Below are positions 27,182 through 36,313 of a stretch of DNA of 64,000 nt, one piece after another. The notes below the pieces were generated by a model, which did not search any database, had not been told where the DNA came from, and saw only the letters and a list, made by a program, of their open reading frames with translations. Numbering within the stretch: position 1 is the stretch's first letter; every line of letters begins with the position of its first letter. The DNA comes from Halopseudomonas xiamenensis (GTDB lineage Bacteria; Pseudomonadota; Gammaproteobacteria; Pseudomonadales; Pseudomonadaceae). Location: NCBI RefSeq assembly GCF_014219065.1, contig NZ_JACLGO010000009.1, positions 1 through 64,000 on the forward strand, given 5' to 3'. A program made the translations under genes and the position numbers.

Positions 27182-27886
27182 ATGTCAACGATCAGCCAGC
27201 CCCAGCAGCCTCCCCTGTTACCTTCCCCGGTGCTGGTCGTGGAGGATGAGCTGTTGATGCAGAGGCGCCTGCGCCTGTTGCTGCAGCAGTTGGGATACCA
27301 TGACGAGACCCTGGCATTTTCCTGCAATCTGGCAGAGGCTCGCGCCCATATGCAGGAGCAACCCATCGCCCTGGCACTGGTCGATCTCGGCCTGCCCGAT
27401 GGCAGCGGTATAGAGCTGATCAGCGAACTGCGCAGTGCCGACCCCAGCCTGTATATCGTGGTGATTTCGGCCTGGAGCACAGAGGACCTGATTCTCGCAG
27501 CCCTGCGCGCCGGTGCCACCGGCTATATCCTGAAGGAGCGGGATGATCTGGAGATCTCCTTTTCCATACGCAATGTCTTGCGCGGCGGCGTGTCCATCGA
27601 TCCGTTCATTGCTCGCCGCATCCTGGCTCTGCTGCCTGAAAGCTCGCCCATGCAGGACTCTACCCAGGCCGAGGGCGGCGATGACGCCGCTGTCAGCCTG
27701 AGCCGCCGGGAAACGGAAATCCTGCAGCTGGTCGGCCAGGGGTTCACCAACCGGGAAATAGCCGAGTCCCTGTTCATCTCCCGCTATACCGTTGAGACCC
27801 ACATCAAGAACACCTACAAGAAACTGGCCGTATCATCCCGCACCCGCGCGGTGAACGAAGCCCGGCTGCTTGGCCTGCTGCCTTGA
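27182..27886 (+). CDS. LuxR/NarL-family response regulator
   Basis: 234 aa. Receiver domain: acidic VVEDE near residue 20, phospho-acceptor Asp in ALVDLGLPDGSG, and the conserved Lys in YILKERDD. The C-terminal LuxR helix-turn-helix is SLSRRETEILQLVGQGFTNREIA...YTVETHIKN. GAGGG lies before the ATG. The gene overlaps the following histidine kinase by four bases (TTGA), so the two form one unit. The lao operon starts 100 bp beyond the kinase, making it a possible but unproven target. Confidence 0.93.
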   Translation: MSTISQPQQPPLLPSPVLVVEDELLMQRRLRLLLQQLGYHDETLAFSCNLAEARAHMQEQPIALALVDLGLPDGSGIELISELRSADPSLYIVVISAWSTEDLILAALRAGATGYILKERDDLEISFSIRNVLRGGVSIDPFIARRILALLPESSPMQDSTQAEGGDDAAVSLSRRETEILQLVGQGFTNREIAESLFISRYTVETHIKNTYKKLAVSSRTRAVNEARLLGLLP

Positions 27887-29754
27887 GAGGCTTGCTGTTG
27901 CTGCTGCTCTGGGCCCTGCCACTGCTGGGCCAGGCCTGCCCGCAGTGGATCACCGCCATGGAGGCGGCCCGCGAGCTGGGCGATGATGGCCAGCGCCCTG
28001 CGGAGGGGTGGGAGGCGGTCAGCCTGCCGGATATCTGGACCAAGCGCTGGCCTGAGCACAGCGGCTCGGTATGGTATCGGCTGGATCTCGACGATGCCTG
28101 TCTGCGGGATCAGCCCGTCGCCCTGTCCATCGCCGGACTGACGTTGGCCGGCATGCTCTACGTCAATGACGAGCTGCTCTGGCGCGACAGCAGCCTGAGC
28201 GAGCCGCTGTCACGCAGCTGGAACATTCCACGCTACTGGCTGTTGCCGACCTCCACCCTGCGCCCCGAAGGCAACAGCCTCTGGCTGCGCGTCACCGGCA
28301 AGTCCTACTCGCTTCCCGGCCTGCGGCAGGTCGAGGTGGGGCAGCCGGAATACATATGGCAACTCCACCAGCAACAATGGTGGCAGCAGCGCACCTCGCT
28401 GGTGATCAACATGATCGTATCCCTGGTCATGGCGACGCTGTTCTCGATCCTCTGGCTGCTGCACCGCTCGGAGTCCGCCTTCGGCTGGTTTGCCCTCAGT
28501 TCCTGGTGCTGGGCGGTCTTCACCTGCAATGCCCTGGCCTACTCGCCCTGGCCGTTCACCAACAGCGCGGATTGGCAACGGCTCAACACCAGCGCCCTGG
28601 TACTCTATTGCTTCACCTCCAGCATGTTCATCTGGCGCTTCGGCAAGCAGCATTTCCCCCGCCTGGGCCGGTATTTCCGCTCAGCGACGCTGTTGACCCT
28701 GCTGCTGGTCTGGCTGGTTCCCGAGCGCCACCTGATCCCGGTACTGATAGGCGCAGCATCCGGTTTCATTCTGCTGTACATGGCCAACTGCCTGCAATTC
28801 CAGTGGCACGCCTATCGTCATCCGCAACGTCACAACGTGCTGCTTGCCGCCTGTCTGCTGCTTTTCCTGGGCATTATGCTGCACGACATCCTGGCCGCGG
28901 CGGGCATGACAAACGGTCGTCAGTCTCAGGTTCAACTGACCTCACTGATCACCCCGGTACTGATGTTCCTGATCGTCGCCTGGCGTTTCACCGAAAACCA
29001 GCAACGCATCGAGCGCTTCAATGAGGATCTGCTGGAGACCGCCACCCGCACGCGAAATGATCTGACCCACACCCTCAGCCGCGAGCACCAGTTGGAGATG
29101 GAGAATACCCGTCTCAATGAGCGCCTGGTGATCGCCCACGATCTGCACGACAGCCTCGGCAGCTCGCTGATGCGCTCCATCGCCACCGTGGAACAGTCGG
29201 CAGAGCCGCCGGACCGGACGCAGTTCCTGTCCATGCTGAAAATGCTCCGCGACGATCTGCGCCAGATCATCGACAACAGCTCAGCCAGCACCAGCACTGT
29301 CAGTGCAACGCCGACCGATTGGCTGGCTCCGCTACGCCACCGCTTCGTCCATCTGTTCGATGAACTGGGGCTGGAGTCGCAATGGCAACTGCCCAGCCAG
29401 TGGCCATGCAACCTGTCTTCAGCCGAACAACTGACGCTCACCCGCTTTCTCGAGGAAGCCTTGACCAACATCATCAAGCACAGCCACGCCCGTTCCCTGA
29501 GCATCAGCATGGAGCCGCTGCGCGGCGGTGGCATGCAATTGGTGGTAACCGATGACGGCATGGGCTTCGATGTCGCCGCCATCCAGCAAGCGGGACAGGG
29601 CGTAGGTATGCGCAGCATGCATGCCCGCATAGCCCGCATTGGCGGGCAGTTGCACATTCATTCCAGGCCGGGCGAGACGATTCTCAGCGTGACTCTCCAA
29701 CAGCCCGACCAGAGTCAGCCCCAGACACAGCTGGCCGCCAACCAGGCCGGCTAG
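27883..29754 (+). CDS. sensor histidine kinase, 7TMR-DISM-like with NarX-type kinase core
   Basis: 623 aa. Signal peptide (RGLLLLLLWALPLLGQA), then a periplasmic jelly-roll sensor of about 150 residues (SVWYRLDLDD, AGMLYVNDELLWRD) that may bind a carbohydrate or other small ligand. About seven membrane helices follow, then a coiled-coil, a HisKA_3 dimerisation helix with phospho-acceptor His in IAHDLHDSLGSSLMR, and an ATPase domain (FLEEALTNIIKHSHA; VTDDGMGFD). The start is a TTG overlapping the regulator stop, consistent with translational coupling. Confidence 0.92.
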   Translation: MRGLLLLLLWALPLLGQACPQWITAMEAARELGDDGQRPAEGWEAVSLPDIWTKRWPEHSGSVWYRLDLDDACLRDQPVALSIAGLTLAGMLYVNDELLWRDSSLSEPLSRSWNIPRYWLLPTSTLRPEGNSLWLRVTGKSYSLPGLRQVEVGQPEYIWQLHQQQWWQQRTSLVINMIVSLVMATLFSILWLLHRSESAFGWFALSSWCWAVFTCNALAYSPWPFTNSADWQRLNTSALVLYCFTSSMFIWRFGKQHFPRLGRYFRSATLLTLLLVWLVPERHLIPVLIGAASGFILLYMANCLQFQWHAYRHPQRHNVLLAACLLLFLGIMLHDILAAAGMTNGRQSQVQLTSLITPVLMFLIVAWRFTENQQRIERFNEDLLETATRTRNDLTHTLSREHQLEMENTRLNERLVIAHDLHDSLGSSLMRSIATVEQSAEPPDRTQFLSMLKMLRDDLRQIIDNSSASTSTVSATPTDWLAPLRHRFVHLFDELGLESQWQLPSQWPCNLSSAEQLTLTRFLEEALTNIIKHSHARSLSISMEPLRGGGMQLVVTDDGMGFDVAAIQQAGQGVGMRSMHARIARIGGQLHIHSRPGETILSVTLQQPDQSQPQTQLAANQAG

Positions 29755-29788
29755 ACCGCCGCTTGCTGTACATATCCCGAGCGCCCCC

Positions 29789-29838
29789 TTGACGGCGGCA
29801 CCGCATTACTCTACAAACCCATTAGAACAAATACTCTA
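29789..29838 (+). promoter_or_regulatory. laoC promoter with operator sites
   Basis: TTGACG (29789-29794), a 17-bp spacer and TACAAA (29812-29817) form a reasonable sigma-70 promoter. The 16-mer TAGAACAAATACTCTA (29823-29838) sits at about the start of transcription and matches a site in the sulfatase promoter at 14 of 16 positions. A right half-site, ATTACTCTA (29805-29813), overlaps the -10 region. This layout suggests repression by a dimeric regulator, probably the TetR protein encoded downstream. Confidence 0.6.
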
Positions 29839-29854
29839 AATCCGGAGTGCCTTC

Positions 29855-31273
29855 ATGTTGGCCACTTTCTCGTCCGATACCCCCGTCGACCAGTTGAGCG
29901 TGCTGTTGCAGCGCCAGCGCCGGGCCTTTCAGATGGCACCCATGCCGTCGCTGGAAACCCGACTGGGCCAGCTGAAACAACTTCGCGCCCTGCTGGCGGA
30001 GCAACAGGATGCGTTGGCCGAGGCGGTGAGCCAGGACTTCGGCAATCGCTCGCGGGACGAGACCCTGTTCGCCGAGATCCTGCCCAGCCTGCAGTCCATC
30101 GACCATGTGCGCCGGCATCTGCGCCGCTGGATGAAACCCTCCCGGCGCAGACTGGGGCTGGCGTTCCAGCCGGGATCGGCGCAGGTGGTCTACCAGCCGC
30201 TGGGCGTGGTGGGTGTGATAGTACCGTGGAACTACCCCCTGTTCCTGGCCGTCGGCCCCCTGCTCGGCGCCCTGTCGGCGGGCAACCGGGTGATGATCAA
30301 GATGAGCGAGGCCACGCCGGCCACCTCGCAGTTGCTGAAGGAGCTGCTGGCCCGGGTGTTCACCGAGGAACAGGTCGCCGTGGTGCTGGGCGATGCCGAG
30401 GTCGGTGCGGCCTTTTCCGCGCTGCCCTTCGATCACCTGCTGTTCACTGGTGCCACCAGCATCGGCCGGCACATCCTGCATGCCGCTGCGGACAACCTGA
30501 CACCGGTCACCCTGGAGCTGGGCGGCAAGTCGCCGGCCATCGTCTCCACCAGTGTGCCGCTGGCCGAGGCCGCCGAGCGCATCGCCTTCGGCAAGACCAT
30601 GAACGCCGGACAGACCTGCGTCGCCCCGGACTACGTGCTGGTACCGCAGGCGCGGCTGCAGGAGTTCGTCACCGCCTACCGCCAGGCGGTCAGCCGCTTC
30701 TATCCGCAACTGACCGACAACCCCGACTACACCAGCATCATCAACCCGCGCCAGCTGGCCCGACTGAACAGCTATCTGGAGGATGCCCGGACCAGGGGCG
30801 CGCAGTTGCTGCCACTGTTCGGCGAGGCCCAGGAACGTCGCCTGCCCCACACCCTGCTGCTGGATGTCAGCGACGACATGCTGGTGATGCAGGAGGAGAT
30901 CTTCGGCCCGCTGCTGCCGGTCATTCCCTACCAGCGGATCGAGGAGGCCATCGACTACATCAATGCCCGCCCACGCCCGCTGGCACTCTACTATTTCGGC
31001 CATGAGCGGGCCGAGCAGCAACGGGTAGTGGAACAGACCCATTCCGGTGGCGTCGGCATCAACGAGACGCTGCTGCAGGTTGCGGTCTGCGACCTGCCAT
31101 TCGGTGGCATAGGCCCCTCCGGCATGGGCCACTATCACGGTCGCGAGGGCTTTCTGACGTTCAGCAAGGCCAAGGCGGTGCTGCGCAAACCACGCTACAA
31201 CGCCACCAGGGTGCTCTATCCACCCTACGGCACAGCGCTGCAGAAATGGCTGCGCAAACTGCTGATTCGCTGA
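29855..31273 (+). CDS. laoC: long-chain aldehyde dehydrogenase (LaoC-like; coniferyl aldehyde dehydrogenase family)
   Basis: 472-aa NAD(P)-dependent aldehyde dehydrogenase. Catalytic Cys255 is in NAGQTCVAP, and the general base Glu221 is in TLELGGKSP, 34 residues earlier as in the family. VIVPWNYPLF and FTGATSIGRH bind cofactor. The usual annotation is CalB-type coniferyl aldehyde dehydrogenase, but the laoB and laoA neighbours point to oxidation of long-chain fatty aldehydes to acids, as described for P. aeruginosa LaoC. A hydrophobic/basic C-terminus (YGTALQKWLRKLLIR) may bind membrane. Confidence 0.88.
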   Translation: MLATFSSDTPVDQLSVLLQRQRRAFQMAPMPSLETRLGQLKQLRALLAEQQDALAEAVSQDFGNRSRDETLFAEILPSLQSIDHVRRHLRRWMKPSRRRLGLAFQPGSAQVVYQPLGVVGVIVPWNYPLFLAVGPLLGALSAGNRVMIKMSEATPATSQLLKELLARVFTEEQVAVVLGDAEVGAAFSALPFDHLLFTGATSIGRHILHAAADNLTPVTLELGGKSPAIVSTSVPLAEAAERIAFGKTMNAGQTCVAPDYVLVPQARLQEFVTAYRQAVSRFYPQLTDNPDYTSIINPRQLARLNSYLEDARTRGAQLLPLFGEAQERRLPHTLLLDVSDDMLVMQEEIFGPLLPVIPYQRIEEAIDYINARPRPLALYYFGHERAEQQRVVEQTHSGGVGINETLLQVAVCDLPFGGIGPSGMGHYHGREGFLTFSKAKAVLRKPRYNATRVLYPPYGTALQKWLRKLLIR

Positions 31274-31352
31274 CAGCTCAGCGCACCGCTGCATGGGCAA
31301 CCCGGTACCGGCGTTGCCAATGACTCCACAACCCAAGGTGAGAGCAACAACA

Positions 31353-31898
31353 ATGACAACCTCCGTCCGGGGCGACAGCCATATCGGCCGTCGCCAACTA
31401 CTCAAGATCGGCCTCACCGGCACCGCGCTGCTGGCGAGCGCCGGCGGCATCGCCACCCTGTCCGGCTGTGCGGCGGACAGGCCGGCCGAGAGCTTTGTGC
31501 AGTTGCGTGACAGCGACCTGCCGTTGCTGCGCCGGCTGATCCCGGTGGTGCTCGACGGCTCGCTGCCGACAACCGACCAGCAGCAGGCTATCGACACCAT
31601 CCTGCAATCCATCGATAGCGCGCTGAACCATATGCCGCCGCACATGCTCAAGCAGTTCATGCAGCTGTTCGACCTGCTTGCCAGCAGCATCACCCGCGGC
31701 CCGACCACCGGTGTCTGGCGCAGCTGGGACAAGGCCGATGACCAGACCGTGCAGGCCTTCCTGCAGCGCTGGGAGAACAGTTCCTTCGACCTGTTCCAGC
31801 AGGGCTACAACGCCCTGACCAAACCCATACTGATCGCCTGGTACACCGCGCCTCAATCCTGGGGCAGCTGCGGCTACCCCGGCCCACCAGCCATCTGA
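31353..31898 (+). CDS. laoB: LaoB-like Tat-signal accessory subunit
   Basis: 181 aa. The N-terminus carries a twin-arginine motif (GRRQLLKIGL), then a hydrophobic stretch ending in a lipobox-like LSGC, so the protein could be a Tat-exported lipoprotein. The mature part is helical, similar in size and layout to small subunits that pair with GMC dehydrogenases. The ATG at 31353 is preceded by AAGGTGAG. It lies between laoC and laoA, 14 bp before the latter, which suggests it is the partner of the GMC alcohol dehydrogenase. Confidence 0.82.
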   Translation: MTTSVRGDSHIGRRQLLKIGLTGTALLASAGGIATLSGCAADRPAESFVQLRDSDLPLLRRLIPVVLDGSLPTTDQQQAIDTILQSIDSALNHMPPHMLKQFMQLFDLLASSITRGPTTGVWRSWDKADDQTVQAFLQRWENSSFDLFQQGYNALTKPILIAWYTAPQSWGSCGYPGPPAI

Positions 31899-31912
31899 AA
31901 CGGAGTCGAAGC

Positions 31913-33508
31913 ATGTCGATAAAGGATCCCTTTGCCGAAGGGCTGGCCCGGGGTTGGAAGGCCCATAATGCCTCGCTGTTGACCGAAGACCTGACCCTGG
32001 AAGCCGACATCGCCATCGTCGGCAGCGGCGCAGGTGGGGCGACCAGCGCGGAGATATTGAGCGCAGCAGGCTACAAGGTACTGCTGATAGAGGAAGGCGG
32101 CCTGTTCACCAGTACCGACTTCAAGATGCAGGAGAGCGACGCCTACCCCACCCTGTACCAGGAGTCCGCCGGACGCGCCAGCAAGGACGGCGCCGTGCTC
32201 ATCCTGCAGGGGCGTGCGGTGGGCGGCACCACCCTGGTCAACTGGACATCCAGCTTCCGTACCCCCGAACACACCCTCCAGCACTGGGCCAGCGAGCATG
32301 CCGTGATCGGCCACAGCAGGGAGCAGATGGCCCCCTGGTTCGCGCGTATGGAGCAGCGCCTGGGTATCGCCCGCTGGGGCCTGCCGCCCAATGACAACAA
32401 TGACGTTCTGCGCAAAGGTTGCGAGCAGCTCGGCCTGCACTGGGCGGTCATTCCACGCAATGTGCGGGGCTGCTGGAACCTCGGTTACTGCGGCCTGGGC
32501 TGCCCGACCAATGCCAAGCAGTCCATGCTGGTCACCTGCATCCCCTCCCTGCTGGAACAGGGTGGCGAGCTGTTGTACTTGGCCCGCGCCCAGCGCCTGC
32601 TGCTGGAAGGCGACCGGGTATCAGGTATCGAATGCCTGGCCATGGATGAGCGTTGCGTGGCGCCCACCGGGCATCGGATCAGGGTACGCGCCAGGCACTA
32701 CATCCTGGCCGGTGGCGGCATCAACACTCCGGCCATCCTGATGCGCTCCGACGCGCCCGATCCGCACAAGCGGGCCGGCAAACGTACCTATCTGCACCCG
32801 ACGACCTCGGCCTGGGGCCAGTTCGAGCAGACCATCAACCCGTTCTACGGCGCGCCCCAGTCGATCTACTCGGATCACTTCCTGTGGCCCGACGACAGCG
32901 CCACCGGCCGCATGGGCTACAAGCTGGAAGTACCGCCCCTGCAGCCGGGCTTCACCGCCTCGATGCTCGGCGACTTCGGCCAGCCCCACGCCGCCCTGAT
33001 GAAGCAGTTGCCCAACAGCAATATGATGATCGCCCTGCTGCGCGACGGCTTCCATCCGGACAGCGCCGAAGGCACCGTGCAACTGCGCGACGATGGTTCG
33101 CCGGTGCTGGACTACCAATTGACCGACTACACCTGGGAAGCGGTACGCCGATCGCACCTGACCATGCTCGAGCTGCAGTTCGCCGCTGGCGCCAGGGCCG
33201 CCGCACCGCTGCACAATGATGCCGAACTGGTCACCAGCATGCAGGCAGCCCGGCGCATGATCGACGGACTGGACCAGCGCCGCTACAAGACCCGCCTGGG
33301 CAGCGCCCACGTCATGGGCGGCTGCGCCATGGGCGAGGACCCGAGCCAGGCCGTGACCGACAGCCTGGGCCGGCACCACCAGTTGGAGAACCTGTCCATC
33401 CACGATGGCTCGCTGTTCCCCACCAGTGTCGGTGCCAACCCGCAACTTTCCATCTATGCCCTGACCGCGAAGCTGTCCAGCCTGCTGGCTGAACGGCTGG
33501 CAGGGTGA
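31913..33508 (+). CDS. laoA: GMC-family long-chain alcohol dehydrogenase (LaoA-like)
   Basis: 531-aa FAD enzyme. The N-terminal Rossmann motif is IAIVGSGAGGATSAE (Gly-rich loop at about 37-42). GMC signature segments include GRAVGGTTLVNWTSSFR, AGGGINTPAIL and the C-terminal SAHVMGGCAMG followed by LSIHDGSLFPTSVGANPQLSIYAL. It would oxidise long-chain alcohols released from alkyl sulfates or alkanes. It has no signal peptide; export, if any, would have to be through the Tat-bearing LaoB. GGAG precedes the ATG. Confidence 0.9.
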   Translation: MSIKDPFAEGLARGWKAHNASLLTEDLTLEADIAIVGSGAGGATSAEILSAAGYKVLLIEEGGLFTSTDFKMQESDAYPTLYQESAGRASKDGAVLILQGRAVGGTTLVNWTSSFRTPEHTLQHWASEHAVIGHSREQMAPWFARMEQRLGIARWGLPPNDNNDVLRKGCEQLGLHWAVIPRNVRGCWNLGYCGLGCPTNAKQSMLVTCIPSLLEQGGELLYLARAQRLLLEGDRVSGIECLAMDERCVAPTGHRIRVRARHYILAGGGINTPAILMRSDAPDPHKRAGKRTYLHPTTSAWGQFEQTINPFYGAPQSIYSDHFLWPDDSATGRMGYKLEVPPLQPGFTASMLGDFGQPHAALMKQLPNSNMMIALLRDGFHPDSAEGTVQLRDDGSPVLDYQLTDYTWEAVRRSHLTMLELQFAAGARAAAPLHNDAELVTSMQAARRMIDGLDQRRYKTRLGSAHVMGGCAMGEDPSQAVTDSLGRHHQLENLSIHDGSLFPTSVGANPQLSIYALTAKLSSLLAERLAG

Positions 33509-33543
33509 CAGACCCGACCACAATCACACCGGAGCATGACAAG

Positions 33544-35508
33544 ATGACCAGGGATTTCTATCTCACGGCGGCACTGGCTGCCACCCTGTGCCTGCCTTTC
33601 GCGGCAACCGCCGACAACCGGCCCGCCGAGCCGGCCACCATCCAGGCCAATGCCGCCGTGCTGCAGCAGCTCGACTTCAGCGACCGCCAGGCCTTCGAGG
33701 GTGCCCGCCGCGGCCTGATCGCCGCCGTCGAGGACGGCCCACTGCTCAATCCCGACGGCAGCACCGCCTGGAACATGGCCGCCTATGCCTTCCTCGACCA
33801 GCAGGCCGCGCCCGACACCGCCAACCCCAGCCTGTGGCGCCAGGCCCAGTTGAACAGCATCCACGGCCTGTTCGAAGTCACCGAAGGTATCTACCAGGTG
33901 CGCGGCATGGACCTGGCCAACATGACGGTGATCGAAGGCAACAGCGGCCTGATCATCATCGACCCGCTGCTCACCACCACGACTGCCCGGGCGGCACTGG
34001 ACCTCTACCTGGAACACCGCCCGGCCAAGCCAGTGGTGGCGGTGATCTATACCCACAACCATGTGGACCACTTCGGCGGCGTGCGCGGCGTGGTCAGCGA
34101 GGAGGACGTGAAGCAGGGCCGGGTACGCATCTTCGCGCCGGAAGGTTTCATGGAGCATGCGGTGAGCGAGAACGTGATCGCCGGCAACGCCATGACCCGC
34201 CGCGCCATGTACATGTACGGTACCAACCTGCCGGTCGGCCCCACCGGGCATATCGACAACGGCCTGGGCAAGTCGCTGAGCCGCGGCCCGCTGACACTGA
34301 TCCCGCCGACCGACATCATCTCGAGCAATGATCGCCAGGTGATCGACGGTGTGGAAATCGACTTCCACCTGGCCCAGGGCAGCGAGGCCCAGGCCGAGCT
34401 GATGCTGTACTTTCCGGCAACGCGGATACTCAACACCGCCGAGGTCACCTCACACCAGTTGCACAACGTCTATACCCTGCGCGGCGCCGAGGTGCGTGAC
34501 GCCAGCCGCTGGTCGCGCTATATCGACGAGGTCCTGGAGGAGTACGGCCCGCGCACCGACATCCTGATTGCCCAGCATCACTGGCCGGTATGGGATCAGG
34601 ACGGCGTGAAGCAGTTTCTCAGCGCGCAACGGGATCTGTACAAGTACATCCATGACCAGAGCGTGCGCCTGATGAACCATGGCTATCGACCGAACGAGAT
34701 TGCCGAACAGCTGCAGTTGCCGGCCAGCCTTGCCAGGCAATGGAACGCCCGCGACTATTACGGCACCCTGAGCCATAACGCCCGCGCCATCTATCAGAAG
34801 TACCTGGGCTGGTACGACGCCAACCCGGCCAACCTCAACCCGCTGACCACCCGCGAAGCGGCGCGCAAGGCCATGGCGTACATGGGGGGTGTCGAACAGG
34901 TGATCACCCGTGCCCGCGAGGACTTCGAGCGTGGTGAGTACCGCTGGGTAGCCTCGGTTATGAGTCAGGCGGTATTCGCCGAGCCGGACAACCAGGCCGC
35001 CCGGGAACTCAATGCGGCGGCACTGGAGCAGTTGGGCTACCAGGCCGAGTCCGGCCCCTGGCGCAACGTCTATCTCTCCGGCGCCCAGGAGCTGCGCGCA
35101 GGTACACCGCAACATGAGGGCGGCGCTGCTGCCACCGACATGCTGCAGGCATTGGAGACCGGCATGTTCTTCGATCTGCTCGGTGTGCGCCTGAATGGCC
35201 CCAAGGCCGAGGGCAAGCACATCGTTCTGAACTGGAACTTCACCGATACCAACGAGCAGTTCCGGATCAACCTGCAGAACGCCACCCTGACCTGGCTGCC
35301 CGAGCGCCAGGCGCAGCAGGCTGACGCCAGCATCAGCATGACCAGGGCGACCCTGAATGCTATCCTGACGCAACAAAACAGCTTCCCGGCGGCCATTCAG
35401 TCCGGCGAGATCAGCATCAAGGGCAATCCGCAGAGCTTTCTGCAGCTGCTGGGTCTGATGGACACCTTCACTCCCGACTTTGCGCTGATAGAACCACTCA
35501 CCGACTGA
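33544..35508 (+). CDS. secreted alkylsulfatase (SdsA1/BDS1-type metallo-beta-lactamase fold)
   Basis: 654 aa, close to SdsA1 (about 658). A signal peptide (LTAALAATLCLPFAATA) targets the periplasm or outside. The metallo-beta-lactamase domain has the binuclear zinc motif THNHVDHFGG (His171, His173, Asp175, His176), then LNTAEVTSHQLHN and AQHHWPVW for the remaining ligands. An alkylsulfatase dimerisation region and a C-terminal SCP2-like domain (hydrophobic substrate binding) complete it. It would hydrolyse primary alkyl sulfates such as SDS to alcohol plus sulfate. The start at 33544 follows GGAG; a GTG at 33505 overlapping laoA is less likely. Confidence 0.93.
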   Translation: MTRDFYLTAALAATLCLPFAATADNRPAEPATIQANAAVLQQLDFSDRQAFEGARRGLIAAVEDGPLLNPDGSTAWNMAAYAFLDQQAAPDTANPSLWRQAQLNSIHGLFEVTEGIYQVRGMDLANMTVIEGNSGLIIIDPLLTTTTARAALDLYLEHRPAKPVVAVIYTHNHVDHFGGVRGVVSEEDVKQGRVRIFAPEGFMEHAVSENVIAGNAMTRRAMYMYGTNLPVGPTGHIDNGLGKSLSRGPLTLIPPTDIISSNDRQVIDGVEIDFHLAQGSEAQAELMLYFPATRILNTAEVTSHQLHNVYTLRGAEVRDASRWSRYIDEVLEEYGPRTDILIAQHHWPVWDQDGVKQFLSAQRDLYKYIHDQSVRLMNHGYRPNEIAEQLQLPASLARQWNARDYYGTLSHNARAIYQKYLGWYDANPANLNPLTTREAARKAMAYMGGVEQVITRAREDFERGEYRWVASVMSQAVFAEPDNQAARELNAAALEQLGYQAESGPWRNVYLSGAQELRAGTPQHEGGAAATDMLQALETGMFFDLLGVRLNGPKAEGKHIVLNWNFTDTNEQFRINLQNATLTWLPERQAQQADASISMTRATLNAILTQQNSFPAAIQSGEISIKGNPQSFLQLLGLMDTFTPDFALIEPLTD

Positions 35509-35515
35509 ATCCCCT

Positions 35516-35551
35516 CCCGGGCTGCGCACCAGCGGTACGGCGCAGCCCGGG
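35516..35551 (+). terminator. strong hairpin between alkylsulfatase and tetR genes
   Basis: A perfect 12-bp stem (CCCGGGCTGCGC/GCGCAGCCCGGG) with a 12-nt loop starts eight bases after the alkylsulfatase stop. There is no T-tract, so it may be an attenuator or mRNA-stabilising element that lowers readthrough into the regulator gene. Confidence 0.55.
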
Positions 35552-35593
35552 ACGGCCAGCCCATTCATCCAGCAAGACCGTGAGAGAGCAACC

Positions 35594-36259
35594 ATGGCTG
35601 CAAAGCCAAACACCCGAGAGCGTATCCTGCAGGCCAGCCTGCAGCTGTTCAACACCCAGGGCGAGCGCAACGTCACCACCAACCATATAGCCAGCCACCT
35701 GGGCATTTCCCCCGGCAATCTGTACTACCACTTCCGCAACAAATCCATGATAGTCGCTGAGCTCTTCACCGAGTTCGAACGCAGGATGGAGGTGTTCTTC
35801 ACCCTGCCTGAAGGCGCTACCGTTACCCTGGAAGACAAGACCCTCTATCTGGAACGACTGCTGGAAATCATCTGGCAGTTCCGCTTCCTGCACCAGGGGC
35901 TGGAATACCTGCTCGAATCCGACCCCGAACTGGCGGTCCGCTACCGGCAGTTCTCCCAGCGCAGCCTGTGCAACACGCAGAAGATCTACCAGGCCTTTGC
36001 CGATGCCGGCATCCTGCAGCTGGACACCCGCCAGGTGGAAACCCTGAGCATCAACGTGTGGATAGTGCTGAGTGCCTGGACGCAATTTCTGACCACCACC
36101 CAGGGCACTCAGCTGAACCTGAGTCAGCAGCAGCTGCGGCGCGGCATCTATCAGATACTGGTCCTTGAGGAGGGTTACCTGGCGCCGGCCTACCAGGAGG
36201 CGGTCCGCGCCCTGTGCGATCAGCTGTATGTACCCCTGGAGGATATCCGCCCCTGCTGA
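35594..36259 (+). CDS. laoR: TetR-family transcriptional regulator (LaoR-like)
   Basis: 221 aa. The N-terminal helix-turn-helix is RERILQASLQLFNTQGERNVTTNHIASHLGISPGNLYYHF, with the recognition helix GISPGNLYYHF. The C-terminal domain is helical and ligand-binding, of a type common in Pseudomonas lipid-metabolism regulators. GAGAG precedes the ATG. It lies at the end of the lao-alkylsulfatase gene set, as laoR does next to laoABC in P. aeruginosa. It is the best candidate to bind the palindromes at 29823-29838 and 38202-38217. Confidence 0.82.
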   Translation: MAAKPNTRERILQASLQLFNTQGERNVTTNHIASHLGISPGNLYYHFRNKSMIVAELFTEFERRMEVFFTLPEGATVTLEDKTLYLERLLEIIWQFRFLHQGLEYLLESDPELAVRYRQFSQRSLCNTQKIYQAFADAGILQLDTRQVETLSINVWIVLSAWTQFLTTTQGTQLNLSQQQLRRGIYQILVLEEGYLAPAYQEAVRALCDQLYVPLEDIRPC

Positions 36260-36313
36260 TGGACCGCCCCGACTGCGCTTGAACAGCTTTCGGGGCGATT
36301 CCAACCAGCCTGC

